Below are positions 1-8,701 of a stretch of DNA of 64,000 bases, in pieces. Source of the DNA: Aeoliella mucimassa (GTDB lineage Bacteria > Planctomycetota > Planctomycetia > Pirellulales > Lacipirellulaceae). The stretch lies in the NCBI RefSeq assembly GCF_007748035.1, contig NZ_CP036278.1, forward strand, positions 6,076,001-6,140,000, in the 5' to 3' direction. A model generated the notes under the pieces. That model worked only from the letters and a program-made list of their open reading frames with translations, did not search any database and was not told the DNA's origin. Positions within the stretch are counted from its first letter, which is position 1. The number at the start of each line of letters is the position of its first letter. The position numbers and the translations under genes were made by a program.

Positions 1-1219
1 CGATGCCGCAAGGTCCTCGGGCGTGGAACTTATCGGTGCTGATCCCGATTTCGGCTCCCAGGCCAAATTCTCCCCCATCATTGAATCGCGTGCTGGCGTT
101 GATCATCACGGCCGAACTGTCGGCCCCTTCAGCGAACAGCCGGGCTGGCTCCAAGCTGGTGGTGATGATCGCCTCGGTGTGTCCAGAGCCGTAGCGATTG
201 ATATGGTCGATCGCCTGCTCAACGGAATCGACCACCTTGCACGAGATGATCGGTCCCAAGAACTCGGCTCCAAAATCCTCTTCGGTGGCAGGAACTGCCT
301 GACTCAGGATCTGGCAAGTTTGCTCACAACCGCGAATCTCCACGTCGTTGGCAGCGAGTGCCTTCGCGACGCTTGGCAGGAACTCGGCCGCTACGTCTTT
401 GTGTACCAGCAGCGACTCACAGGCGTTGCAAACCCCCATCCGCTGGCACTTGCTGTTGATCAATATTTGCTCGGCCATCGACAAGTCGGCATCCGCGTGT
501 ACATACACATGACAATTGCCGTTGAAGTGCTTGATTACCGGCATCGTCGCTTCAGCGACCACTCGGCGAATGAGCCCTTCGCCGCCCCGGGGGATGGCGA
601 CATCGATCAACTGGCTTAGCTTAAGGAAATGTCCCACGGCCGCCCGATCGGTAGTGTCGACCAACTGCACTGCATGCTCCGGCACGCCATGCTCTTTGGC
701 CGCCAAGGCGAGCTGCGCAACAATGGCTTGGCTCGAGTGGATGGCTTCTTTGCCGCCCCGCAGAATCACTGCATTGCCCGCTTTCGCGCAAATCGCTGCT
801 GCATCGGCAGTGACGTTCGGACGCGACTCGTACACGAAGAACACCACCCCCAGTGGGCAGCTAACCTTGTCGATCCGCAAACCATTGGGGCGGACCGTCG
901 AATCGATTACCGATCCAATGGGGTCACGCAGCGAGGCGACTTCTTCCAACGCACTGGCGATGCCTTCGATACGCTCTGGAGTGAGTCGCAAGCGGTCGAT
1001 CTGGGCATCGCTCAAACCGTAACCGGGAGCGGCGGCAATGTCTTGCTTGTTGGCTGCCAGGATATCGCTCGTGTGATCGCGTAGGCATTGCGCACTCGCT
1101 CGAAGCCAAGCGATTTTGGTACCGCCAGGTAGCGAAGCCATTTGCCGCGAAGCGGCCTTGGCCTGCTCGGCGACTTGCTTGGTGTAAGTTTCGAGGTCCA
1201 CGTGGTTGCTAGTACCCAT
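1..1219 (-). CDS. proA: Glutamate-5-semialdehyde dehydrogenase (gamma-glutamyl phosphate reductase), 3' end cut by window
   Basis: The minus-strand reading gives a near full-length ProA that runs off the left edge. It reduces gamma-glutamyl phosphate to glutamate-5-semialdehyde with NADPH, the second step of proline synthesis, in the cytosol. Visible family signatures are the segment [20 protein letters not shown] with the following [14 protein letters not shown], and the catalytic-cysteine region [15 protein letters not shown], which has the expected Cys followed by Asn-Ala-Cys-Glu. The ATG at 1219 begins [20 protein letters not shown], a normal ProA N-terminus. The neighbour folP lies 110 bp upstream on the same strand, and proB is not in view. 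About 400 codons are present, so only the last few residues are missing. Confidence 0.93.
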   Translation of the reverse strand, partial: MGTSNHVDLETYTKQVAEQAKAASRQMASLPGGTKIAWLRASAQCLRDHTSDILAANKQDIAAAPGYGLSDAQIDRLRLTPERIEGIASALEEVASLRDPIGSVIDSTVRPNGLRIDKVSCPLGVVFFVYESRPNVTADAAAICAKAGNAVILRGGKEAIHSSQAIVAQLALAAKEHGVPEHAVQLVDTTDRAAVGHFLKLSQLIDVAIPRGGEGLIRRVVAEATMPVIKHFNGNCHVYVHADADLSMAEQILINSKCQRMGVCNACESLLVHKDVAAEFLPSVAKALAANDVEIRGCEQTCQILSQAVPATEEDFGAEFLGPIISCKVVDSVEQAIDHINRYGSGHTEAIITTSLEPARLFAEGADSSAVMINASTRFNDGGEFGLGAEIGISTDKFHARGPCGI

Positions 1220-1329
1220 GTTGAGTGCTGTATTCGTAGATAGAGTGGCGAAGGAGTATCGTGAGTTTCGCGATAGCGGTCAACGCCGCTTGCGAACGAA
1301 TAACGGCGGATCGCCGCGGATGCTAGCGG

Positions 1330-2223
1330 TCAGGCAAGCCCACCCACGGCAGCGAATGCTAGCACTGCTTCGCGGGCGGGGCGTACTTCGTGCACCCGGA
1401 TCACTTGCACCCCTTGGCGTGCCAGCGCCAGGGCGACGCCGACCGTGGCGGCCGAGCGATCGGCCTGGGAGTCGCCGACGATCTTCGCCAAAAATCCCTT
1501 TCGGGAATGTCCCACCAGCAGCGGGCATCCCAGCGAATGAAAGTCGCCACAGTGCGCGGCAAGCGTCAGGTTATGTTCGTGGGTCTTTCCAAATCCAATG
1601 CCCGGGTCGAGGCAAATGCGTTCCAGGTCGACGCCGGCCGACAACAACACATGGCGGCGTGTCGCCAGGTAGTTGCGAATTTCGCCGATCAGGTCGTCGT
1701 ACTGTGGATTGTCCTGCATGGTCTGCGGCGTGCCCTGCATGTGCATGGCGCAAACGCCGGCCTCGGTTTCGACCACCACGTTGATCATCTCCGGATCGCC
1801 TTCGAGGCCGGTAATATCGTTGATGATCTCGGCTCCGGCAGCCATCGCCGCGCGGGCGACTTTCGACTTGCTGGTATCGACCGAAATCGGCACGTCGGTT
1901 TGTGAAATGAGCTTCTCGACGACCGGCACCACACGATCAAGCTCTTCTTGCTCGCCAACCACTTCGGAATAGGGTCGGGTGCTCTCGCCGCCGATGTCGA
2001 GAATGTCGGCCCCTTCGTCTGCTAGCTGCAAGGCATGCTCCACCGCCTCATCCGTGGTCGCGTAGCGACCGCCATCCGAGAAGCTATCGGGCGTCACATT
2101 GACGATGCCCATCCACATCGGTAACGACTTGAATTCAAGCGTACGGGTTCGCAACCGCCAGCTAGTAGCTCGCGGTTCGATGGGATGCACAGGAAACGAG
2201 GCAGGTTCGAAGGGATTGGTCAT
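1330..2223 (-). CDS. folP: Dihydropteroate synthase
   Basis: A 297-residue protein that condenses 6-hydroxymethyl-dihydropterin diphosphate with p-aminobenzoate to make dihydropteroate in folate synthesis (cytosolic TIM barrel). The diagnostic motifs occur in order: MGIVNVTPDSFSDGG at about residues 38-52, DIGGESTRP near 76-84, PISVDTSK near 112-119, INDITG, GIGFGKT, and the pterin-site loop GHSRKGF near 238. About 37 residues precede the first motif, somewhat longer than in many bacterial enzymes, so a later start is possible, but the ATG at 2223 is the only upstream methionine before it. It lies just downstream (38 bp) of the sugar dehydrogenase gene and upstream of proA on the same strand. 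Co-transcription is possible but not shown. Confidence 0.95.
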   Translation of the reverse strand: MTNPFEPASFPVHPIEPRATSWRLRTRTLEFKSLPMWMGIVNVTPDSFSDGGRYATTDEAVEHALQLADEGADILDIGGESTRPYSEVVGEQEELDRVVPVVEKLISQTDVPISVDTSKSKVARAAMAAGAEIINDITGLEGDPEMINVVVETEAGVCAMHMQGTPQTMQDNPQYDDLIGEIRNYLATRRHVLLSAGVDLERICLDPGIGFGKTHEHNLTLAAHCGDFHSLGCPLLVGHSRKGFLAKIVGDSQADRSAATVGVALALARQGVQVIRVHEVRPAREAVLAFAAVGGLA

Positions 2224-2261
2224 CCCACTAGCGTAATCGGAGACGCTGGCGAGGCCAACAG

Positions 2262-3815
2262 TCAGGCCCGATCAGGCTGCAGCCTCCGCCGCGGTGCACT
2301 AGAAACGACCAGCCACCCCACGGCGAACAGCGAAAAAATAGCCACTTTTGCCGCAACTGGCTCAGGCACCGCTACTGGGCTGTCGGCTGGTTGGACCGCT
2401 CCGAATTGCTGTTTCCACAATTCGTAGTCCGCGCTCGACACTTGGCCGTCGCCATTTCCATCGCCAGGCACGAACGGGGCCAAGCCGGATGCGCCGAGAT
2501 TGTCGCGCCACACGGTATAGTCGGCCAGGTTCACGGTGCCATCGTGGTTGTAGTCGCCTGGCAGCGGTGTGTCGGTGACCACGCGGAAGATCTCTCCCGT
2601 CCCCAACGTTTGGTTGAAAAGGGACGACGCAATATCGACTAGATAGAGATTGCCCATGGCATCTTCTCCGAACGAGACGAGACCGTTGACCGAACCAACA
2701 TCGGGCGTGAGTTGGTCGAGAATGTTCTCAACGGTTCCTGTCGGATCGCTGGGATCAAACATCCAGACATTGTCTGACACGGAGTCGCCGAACAGGTACT
2801 TGCCCTGAACGCTCGTGTCGGCACCGCGATAGACATAGCCACCGACTAGGGAGTTACCTTCGAACTCTCCTGATCCGTGCGCGTATTCGTAGACCGGGTC
2901 GACGTTTCCAGGGGGACGATTTCCGCCGACCCCTCCGCTGGGAGTCGCGCTGGTTCCTTCGCGAAGTCGCCAGCCATAGTTCTCCCCGCCGGTGCTGTCG
3001 GCAGATTGAAAATCAACCTCCTCGCGAAAACTCTGACCAACATCTCCGATCCAAAGATCCCCCGTCTGGCGATCGAAACTCGACCGCCAAGGATTGCGAA
3101 CACCATAGGCCCAGATTTCGTCGTCGCCGGTTATATCGACAAAAGGATTGTCATCAGGAATGCCGTAGTTGCCCGCGTTGGTGCCATCCACGTCGATTCG
3201 CAGCACCTTGCCGAGCAGGTTGTCGGTGATGTCCTGGGCGTTGCCGGTGCCGGAGGTATGACCGCTGCCGGTGTCGTTGCTGCCTCCGCCATCGCCCGAC
3301 ATGACGTATAAGTATCCGTCCTCTGGACTGAAACCTATCCATCCTCCGTTATGATTCGTCGCTGGCTGCTGCCATTCGATTACCGTGGTGTAGTCGGTAC
3401 TCGCGACATCCGGATTTTCGGACGACACGGTGTACTCACGAACGAGTGAGTTGAAATTGGTGCCGGAGTTACTGCTACTTCCTGTCAGATAAACATAGAA
3501 CTTGCCATTGCTGTCGTAATCGGGGTGGAACGCCATGCCGAGCAGCCCTCCTTCGCCGGAACCGTTGATGCCGGTCACGGTGGCAAACTCGGTCGTGTTG
3601 ATCGAGTGATCATCGAGATTAAGAATCTTGATATCTCCTCCGCGCTCGACCACAAACAGCCGCTCCGGGTCATTCGGTGCATGCGTCACATAGATCGGGC
3701 GATCCAGCCCGGTTGCCATGCGCTCGAGCCCTTGAATCTCCGCCTGTCCACTGGACGCAAGCACTAAACTGGCGACGAGGGCCACTATCGGGACGAATCG
3801 CAGAGGAGAAGACAT
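2262..3815 (-). CDS. Exported PQQ-dependent sugar dehydrogenase-like protein with dockerin-like repeat and PEP-CTERM-type tail
   Basis: A 517-residue protein beginning with a Sec signal peptide (residues 1-26). Residues about 30-415 resemble the soluble glucose/sorbosone dehydrogenase beta-propeller (RPIYVTHAPNDPERLFVVER, GLLGMAFHPDY, NHNGGWIGFSPEDGYLYVMSGDGG), which oxidises sugars with PQQ in the periplasm. Around 420-475 are two calcium-binding dockerin type I-like motifs (GDYNHDGTVNLADYTVWRDN and PGDGNGDGQVSSADYELWKQ). The C-terminus carries VPEP, then a hydrophobic stretch and basic residues, as in exosortase-sorted PEP-CTERM proteins. The three-part build is common in planctomycetes, where the dockerin-like segment is probably a cell-surface or internal clasp and not part of a cellulosome. 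The actual substrate is unknown, and the cofactor is inferred from family only. Confidence 0.85.
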   Translation of the reverse strand: MSSPLRFVPIVALVASLVLASSGQAEIQGLERMATGLDRPIYVTHAPNDPERLFVVERGGDIKILNLDDHSINTTEFATVTGINGSGEGGLLGMAFHPDYDSNGKFYVYLTGSSSNSGTNFNSLVREYTVSSENPDVASTDYTTVIEWQQPATNHNGGWIGFSPEDGYLYVMSGDGGGSNDTGSGHTSGTGNAQDITDNLLGKVLRIDVDGTNAGNYGIPDDNPFVDITGDDEIWAYGVRNPWRSSFDRQTGDLWIGDVGQSFREEVDFQSADSTGGENYGWRLREGTSATPSGGVGGNRPPGNVDPVYEYAHGSGEFEGNSLVGGYVYRGADTSVQGKYLFGDSVSDNVWMFDPSDPTGTVENILDQLTPDVGSVNGLVSFGEDAMGNLYLVDIASSLFNQTLGTGEIFRVVTDTPLPGDYNHDGTVNLADYTVWRDNLGASGLAPFVPGDGNGDGQVSSADYELWKQQFGAVQPADSPVAVPEPVAAKVAIFSLFAVGWLVVSSAPRRRLQPDRA

Positions 3816-4039
3816 AAAACACCTGTGCTTTGCGAAGAAGAGCGACCATTCACTCGGAGCCTGGTTCCTGGGACTTCCGGGTCCGTCACAGCACTATACG
3901 GGGCGAGCCATCGAAGGCAACCAATCCACTGTCTCACGATTTATGTTTGGCGAGTCGCTCAACCTCGCTTATATTGGTCGCAGCTTGACTTCCCCCTTCG
4001 CGACTTTCAGGCAGCAAATACCGAAGAGCACGTAGCCAT

Positions 4040-6340
4040 ATGCCTACGCGACGAACTTTCATGCAATCACTGGTCAGCGGGTCGGCGGCCGTTGCCATGG
4101 GTTCCTTTGGCCCTCGAAGCCAGGCAGATGATATGCTAACACTGACCACCGGAATCGCTCCCCCTGTTCAAGGCGAAGACCTGTTCGCGTACATGCAACG
4201 CACCGAAGGGGAGTTCGATCAGCAGCTCTACGCCAAACTGCTCGGCGCGGCAAACGACTACAAGGAGGGCGACGAGATTGTCGGCGTCGCAGCGGCCGAC
4301 GAGGCCTCGCGCTCCCACGCCCGGCAGTTGCTCGCTCGCACGAAGCTCGCCGACCTCGACTCACACGCGATCCATCACGACGACCTCTCCGACTACATTG
4401 CTAGCGTCGTAGATTCTGCGAATCGCCCGACCAGTCAAACACTCACGGTGGGCCAGCTGAAGAGCTTCTTGCTATCAGCCGACGAGCAAGCCATCAAGCA
4501 AGCGAGCAAGGGGCTATCGAGTGTAGCGATTGCAGCGGTGGTGAAGCTCATGTCGAACGACGAGCTGATTCAGGTCGGCCGCAAGGTGTTCAACCCGCTA
4601 CCTGGCAGCAACATCGGCGCCCGCGGGTACCTGAGCGCCCGGGTGCAGCCGAATTCGCCGACGGATCATATCGACGATATTGCCTGGCAAGTGTTCGACG
4701 CCTGGTCGTACGGGGTAGGCGACCTGCTGCTGGGAACGAATCCAGTCTCCAGCGAGGCGAAGTCGGTCGCTGCGGTCGAACTCACGCTGCAGGACCTGCT
4801 CAAGACATTTGGCATCGACTCGCTGATGCCGCACTGTGTGCTCTCCCACATCGATGTTCAAGCCGAAGTCGAGCAACACTGGCCCGGCTCCACGGAACTG
4901 TGGTTCCAGAGTATTGCGGGGAGCGATGCCGCGAACGCGACGTTCGATATTAGCATCGAGAAGATGCGGCAGCACGCTCGGTCGCGGACCGGGCGGTTTG
5001 GCATGTACTTCGAAACAGGGCAGGGGGCCGACTTCACCAACGGCCATAGCCATGGCTTCGACATGGTGATCCACGAATCACGCAAGTATGGCTTCGCCCG
5101 AGCCCTGAGTCACGATGTCGCTACGGCCCGCGCCAAAGCCGGCGTGCCCGACACTGCGTGGGTGCACCTGAACGACGTGGCCGGGTTCATCGGACCTGAG
5201 GTGTTTCGCTCCCGCGAGCAGCTAGTCCGCTGCTGCCTGGAAGACATCGTCATGGGCAAGCTGCATGGTTTGTGCATCGGGCTCGATGTTTGCTCCACCC
5301 TGCACATGGACGTGTCGCTCGACGATCTCGACTGGTGCCTGGACCAAATCATGCCAGCCAACCCGGCCTACCTCATGGCGTTGCCGACCAAGATCGATCC
5401 CATGCTCGGGTACCTGACCACTGGCTACCAGGATCACGTTCGTATTCGCGAAAAGTTTGGCTACCGCATCAACGACGCGATGTGGCAGTTCTTCCAGCAA
5501 TTGGGGGTCGTCGATCGCCAAGGGAATCCCACGGAGCACTTTGGCGACCCGCTATGGGTATATCAGCAATACTGCCGCAGGAAGAACGACGAGCGACCAG
5601 CTGCTGAAATCATTGCCGAAGGTCGGCAGAAGCTAGCAGAAATTCGCCGCCGAGGTGTGTTTGTCGCGGAAGGCTATGGAGAGAAACCTTCGCAGCTGGC
5701 GCCTGAACTGAAGGCAAATATTCATCGCATCTACGACGACGCGAAGCAAAGCATCTGGGCTGAGTTCGATCAGAAGTTTGTCGAGTCGGTTCCCGACGTG
5801 CTACCACTCGCGACTCAGTCGGCCGACCGAACCGACTACATTTTGCACCCCACCTCCGGCGAGCAACTGAGCGAACCTGCGCTGACTGCTATCGAAACAT
5901 TGCGTGATAAGCATGCGGGCGAGGTTGATGTGCAGATCATCGTATCCGATGGACTCAACGCCCTGGCCATCATGGAATCGGATCAGCTAGCACTATTCCT
6001 CTCGCAGCTTCGCCAGCAACTCCGCAAGCAAGGCCGAAAACTTGCCGCGCAGCAGGTGCTTGTCCACTCGGGGCGGGTGCGGGCGGGATATCGGATCGGC
6101 GAGACCCTGTTCGGCCAACTCCCCGGAAATCGCGCCATCCTGCACGTGATCGGCGAACGCCCTGGCACCGGACATCGCACGTTTTCTACCTACATTACCG
6201 CAGCCGCAGGCAGCGTTTGGGGAGAGCCCAACGCAGTCGATCACAACATCACCAAAGTGGTCTCGGGCATTGCGAAAACTGCGTTGGAGCCAAAGAAAGC
6301 AGCCAACGATGTCGCTCGATTGTTGGCTGGCATGATTTAG
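4040..6340 (+). CDS. Fused ethanolamine ammonia-lyase EutB-EutC with twin-arginine leader
   Basis: A 766-residue fusion of the large (EutB-like, roughly residues 35-490) and small (EutC-like, roughly 590-766) subunits of adenosylcobalamin-dependent ethanolamine ammonia-lyase, which splits ethanolamine to acetaldehyde and ammonia. EutB features include the VGDLLLGTNPVSS region, FGIDSLMPHCVLSHIDVQAE and the FETGQGADFTNGHSHGFDM segment. The EutC part shows QIIVSDGLNALAI and HVIGERPGTGHRTFSTYIT, a variant of the family's IGERPG loop. The N-terminus MPTRRTFMQSLVSGSAAVAM is a Tat-type signal. That is unexpected because EAL is normally cytosolic and needs a corrinoid and a reactivase. No eutA, transporter or microcompartment genes are near. 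The gene stands alone with divergent and convergent neighbours. Family membership is confident; activity and location are inferred. Confidence 0.88.
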   Translation: MPTRRTFMQSLVSGSAAVAMGSFGPRSQADDMLTLTTGIAPPVQGEDLFAYMQRTEGEFDQQLYAKLLGAANDYKEGDEIVGVAAADEASRSHARQLLARTKLADLDSHAIHHDDLSDYIASVVDSANRPTSQTLTVGQLKSFLLSADEQAIKQASKGLSSVAIAAVVKLMSNDELIQVGRKVFNPLPGSNIGARGYLSARVQPNSPTDHIDDIAWQVFDAWSYGVGDLLLGTNPVSSEAKSVAAVELTLQDLLKTFGIDSLMPHCVLSHIDVQAEVEQHWPGSTELWFQSIAGSDAANATFDISIEKMRQHARSRTGRFGMYFETGQGADFTNGHSHGFDMVIHESRKYGFARALSHDVATARAKAGVPDTAWVHLNDVAGFIGPEVFRSREQLVRCCLEDIVMGKLHGLCIGLDVCSTLHMDVSLDDLDWCLDQIMPANPAYLMALPTKIDPMLGYLTTGYQDHVRIREKFGYRINDAMWQFFQQLGVVDRQGNPTEHFGDPLWVYQQYCRRKNDERPAAEIIAEGRQKLAEIRRRGVFVAEGYGEKPSQLAPELKANIHRIYDDAKQSIWAEFDQKFVESVPDVLPLATQSADRTDYILHPTSGEQLSEPALTAIETLRDKHAGEVDVQIIVSDGLNALAIMESDQLALFLSQLRQQLRKQGRKLAAQQVLVHSGRVRAGYRIGETLFGQLPGNRAILHVIGERPGTGHRTFSTYITAAAGSVWGEPNAVDHNITKVVSGIAKTALEPKKAANDVARLLAGMI

Positions 6341-6406
6341 CAGAAGCCGAAATCGCCTATAGCTGTTTAAGCTGGTCGCGCGAGAAGCACGCCCGCTTCG
6401 CGAACG

Positions 6407-6949
6407 CTACCATTCTTCTTCGATCGAACCAACGATCTGCTGGGCGAGTCGCTCGATAGCTATTTGTTGGCTGGAAGCAACCGTTTGGCCCACGGCTGGC
6501 ACCATCAACGAGGTATCGCCCACCTGACCAAGCTCCGCTGGCATGTCGATGTACGTGGGAGTGGCCATCGGTGCCTGCATGGCGAATCCCGCTCGGCGGC
6601 GGTTTACGTAGACCACCTCGGCTTGCAGCCGATTCTCGGCCAATCGCGTCGCGTCGAAGGCGTCCTCCACCAGAGTACGGCGGATATCAGAGTTCAGCTT
6701 GATCGAAAGCACCGCATCGGCCGACGGATCACTCACCACTCGGTAGGGGGTTTTGAGTTGCACTTCGTTGATCACCGCCTCGGTGAGTCGCTCGCCGAGG
6801 TCTCGGCGATAGCTATCCGACTCGATCATCGGCACGTAGATCGTTTGAATGTCGGGCGCGTAGAGCGATTCGTTCCCCATGCGATAGTTCGCGCACCCGC
6901 TGGCGGCGATCAGGCCGACAACCAGCAATAGCAAGTGGCGATAATTCAT
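6407..6949 (-). CDS. lptE: LptE-like LPS-assembly lipoprotein
   Basis: A 180-residue lipoprotein. Signal peptide with lipobox LIAASGC (Cys19) implies lipid anchoring, probably in the outer membrane. The rest matches the LptE/RlpB pattern in planctomycetes: YRMGNESLYAPDIQTIYVPM, then SYRRDLGERLTEAVINEVQ and later LAENRLQAEVVYVN. LptE plugs the LptD barrel that places lipopolysaccharide in the outer leaflet. The start at 6949 is preferred over an in-frame upstream start at 6970 because it places the hydrophobic core correctly. The gene follows the tetratricopeptide lipoprotein gene by about 107 bp on the same strand, so they are likely one envelope operon, and it converges with the EutBC gene. 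lptD is not in view. Confidence 0.78.
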   Translation of the reverse strand: MNYRHLLLLVVGLIAASGCANYRMGNESLYAPDIQTIYVPMIESDSYRRDLGERLTEAVINEVQLKTPYRVVSDPSADAVLSIKLNSDIRRTLVEDAFDATRLAENRLQAEVVYVNRRRAGFAMQAPMATPTYIDMPAELGQVGDTSLMVPAVGQTVASSQQIAIERLAQQIVGSIEEEW

Positions 6950-7056
6950 GGCAGGAGCGATGCGTTGCAAGTATAAAAGAAGGCCGACGAGCTACGCCTG
7001 GTCGTGGGGGGAATACGACGAGGCCCAGCTCATCAGCACTTCGCAAGGTACGTTGA

Positions 7057-8448
7057 CTAGCGAAACAGTGTGGTTCCTTCTTCGTCTTTCTTGTCCGGCG
7101 ATTGGTCACCGCCACGCGAATCGCGAAGCTCAGGCACGCGGGCGACGCGCGTCCGTTCCGGGTTCTCGGGGAACATCTCGATGAGCCACTTCGCTGGTTC
7201 TTCGGGCAAGGCTGGTTCGTCGGCAATCGCTGACAATCGCTCGCGGGCGGCCGAGGCCAACTGCGACTCGGGATACTTCTTCATCACCTCGCCATAGTAA
7301 ATGCGAGCGGCGCCGTAGTGGCCGGTGTTCTCGTAGTGCGAAGCCATTGCCATATCGCGTTGCACGATCGCCTGGTTCACTTCGGCTTGGGTTTGCGCGA
7401 GTCGTTCACCTTCGTCGGCGCTTAGTCGTCCCGCGAATTGTGTTCGCAGCTGCTTGGCTAGCACCTTGGCCTCTTCCAAGGGTGCCCCATCGTATTCCGG
7501 CCCCTGATATTTACGTAGCTTGGTCTGTAATCCCAGCAGGTGAGCCTCGAACTGATACTCGCTGCGAGGATACTGCTGACGCAACAGTTGATAGTAGTGA
7601 TCGGCCTCGCCGTACTGACCTTTGCGGAAGTACATGCCAGCCATGGCCATGATCGCATCGTCCGCCCGGGGACCGGTGGGATCGTAAAGCTGAATGTTTT
7701 CGTAGGTTTTGCGAGCAAAGCCTTGGGTATCGAACCAAGGGCGAGTCTCGTCGGTGAAGTTCGGCGTCGCCGCCCAATGATGCTCTTTCTGATCGTGCTT
7801 TTCCCAGTACTCCGCAATCGACCACAAACGCTCCACAACCCCATCGACTTGTGGCGAGTTGGGATACTTCTCCAGTAGCTCGACGTAGGTTTCCCGAGCG
7901 TCCTGATATCTGTCGTCGAAGAAATAGCTATTACCGAGCTGATAGAGCGATTGCCGTTCGAGCGTCGAATTGGGCCACCGCTGGCAAGCTTCCTGATATT
8001 TTTTGGCCGCTTTCGCATACTGCTTCGCAGTAAACAGGGTCTGGCCTTCTTGGTAGACCTCTTGAGCGCGCTGTTGATCAGGACCAAGACCAACGGCCAC
8101 CTTAGCCTTCTCGTAGTTCTTCTTCGGATCGAGCTGCGGAAATAGCCCTTGTGGTTTATCCGACTCGGTGCGGAACACCAGGTCCTTCTCCGACATCGCA
8201 CCGTCCATCGGGCGGCCGTTCTTGTCGAAGTACCCTGGTACCCCTTCGACCTGGTAGCCCTGACGTTCTACATAGGTCGCTTTGTTCTTATTCTTTTTCC
8301 ACCACTCCGGCGTACCAGGCGTGGCCGCGGAACCACCGAAGCTAGGCATACTTGGCATGCTCGGCATCTGTGCGGGTAGCGATGCGCAGCCGCAACTAAC
8401 CAGCATGGCGAGTAACAACGTGGCGATTCGGGAACTGTAACAATTCAT
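7057..8448 (-). CDS. BamD/YfiO-like tetratricopeptide lipoprotein
   Basis: About 463 residues from the ATG at 8448. The N-terminus IATLLLAMLVSCGCAS is a lipoprotein signal with the acylated Cys around 19-21, followed by a short Met-Pro-Ser-rich linker. From about residue 120 there are tetratricopeptide-type repeats (QEVYQEGQTLFTAKQYAKAA, QSLYQLGNSYFFDDRYQDAR, MAGMYFRKGQYGEADHYYQL, HYENTGHYGAARIYYGEVMK). This pattern is shared with BamD, the outer-membrane assembly lipoprotein, and with other TPR coordinators such as YbgF. It is about twice the length of proteobacterial BamD, so the exact role is uncertain. It lies directly upstream of the LptE-like gene, which supports an envelope-assembly job. 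The 8505 upstream start extends into non-signal sequence and was not used. Confidence 0.75.
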   Translation of the reverse strand: MNCYSSRIATLLLAMLVSCGCASLPAQMPSMPSMPSFGGSAATPGTPEWWKKNKNKATYVERQGYQVEGVPGYFDKNGRPMDGAMSEKDLVFRTESDKPQGLFPQLDPKKNYEKAKVAVGLGPDQQRAQEVYQEGQTLFTAKQYAKAAKKYQEACQRWPNSTLERQSLYQLGNSYFFDDRYQDARETYVELLEKYPNSPQVDGVVERLWSIAEYWEKHDQKEHHWAATPNFTDETRPWFDTQGFARKTYENIQLYDPTGPRADDAIMAMAGMYFRKGQYGEADHYYQLLRQQYPRSEYQFEAHLLGLQTKLRKYQGPEYDGAPLEEAKVLAKQLRTQFAGRLSADEGERLAQTQAEVNQAIVQRDMAMASHYENTGHYGAARIYYGEVMKKYPESQLASAARERLSAIADEPALPEEPAKWLIEMFPENPERTRVARVPELRDSRGGDQSPDKKDEEGTTLFR

Positions 8449-8634
8449 GAAATCGGAATACCATCGTGAACAGAACCAAAGCCGCCAGTGGCGACGAAAA
8501 GACAAGGCAGCGGGAACTTAGAAAACCGGCTGCACGCGAGTCAAGAGCAGTTGCCCTGTTTCGACCACACGTGAGCAGAATCGCGTAAGTTCTTTTACTC
8601 ATTGTTACTTGCAAGTTTGCCGACCCAACGGAGA

Positions 8635-8670
8635 CGCCGCCGCCGGGGTCCGAAGACTCCGACGGCGGCG
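8635..8670 (-). terminator. GC-rich hairpin downstream of the secretin gene
   Basis: A 36-nt inverted repeat with a CGAA loop: 16 of 17 possible stem positions can pair, with a single mismatch (one of the pairs is G-U). It sits 32 bp past the stop codon of the secretin gene read on the minus strand. There is no T-run, so it is either a factor-assisted terminator or an RNA-end-protecting hairpin. Confidence 0.55.
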
Positions 8671-8701
8671 CGAGTTGAATAGCATATTGCTATTGGAGTA
8701 G

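Noticed and set aside
3816-4039. Cobalamin riboswitch ahead of EutBC
   Set aside because: I looked for a B12-box-like segment because EutBC needs adenosylcobalamin and found none I could support.
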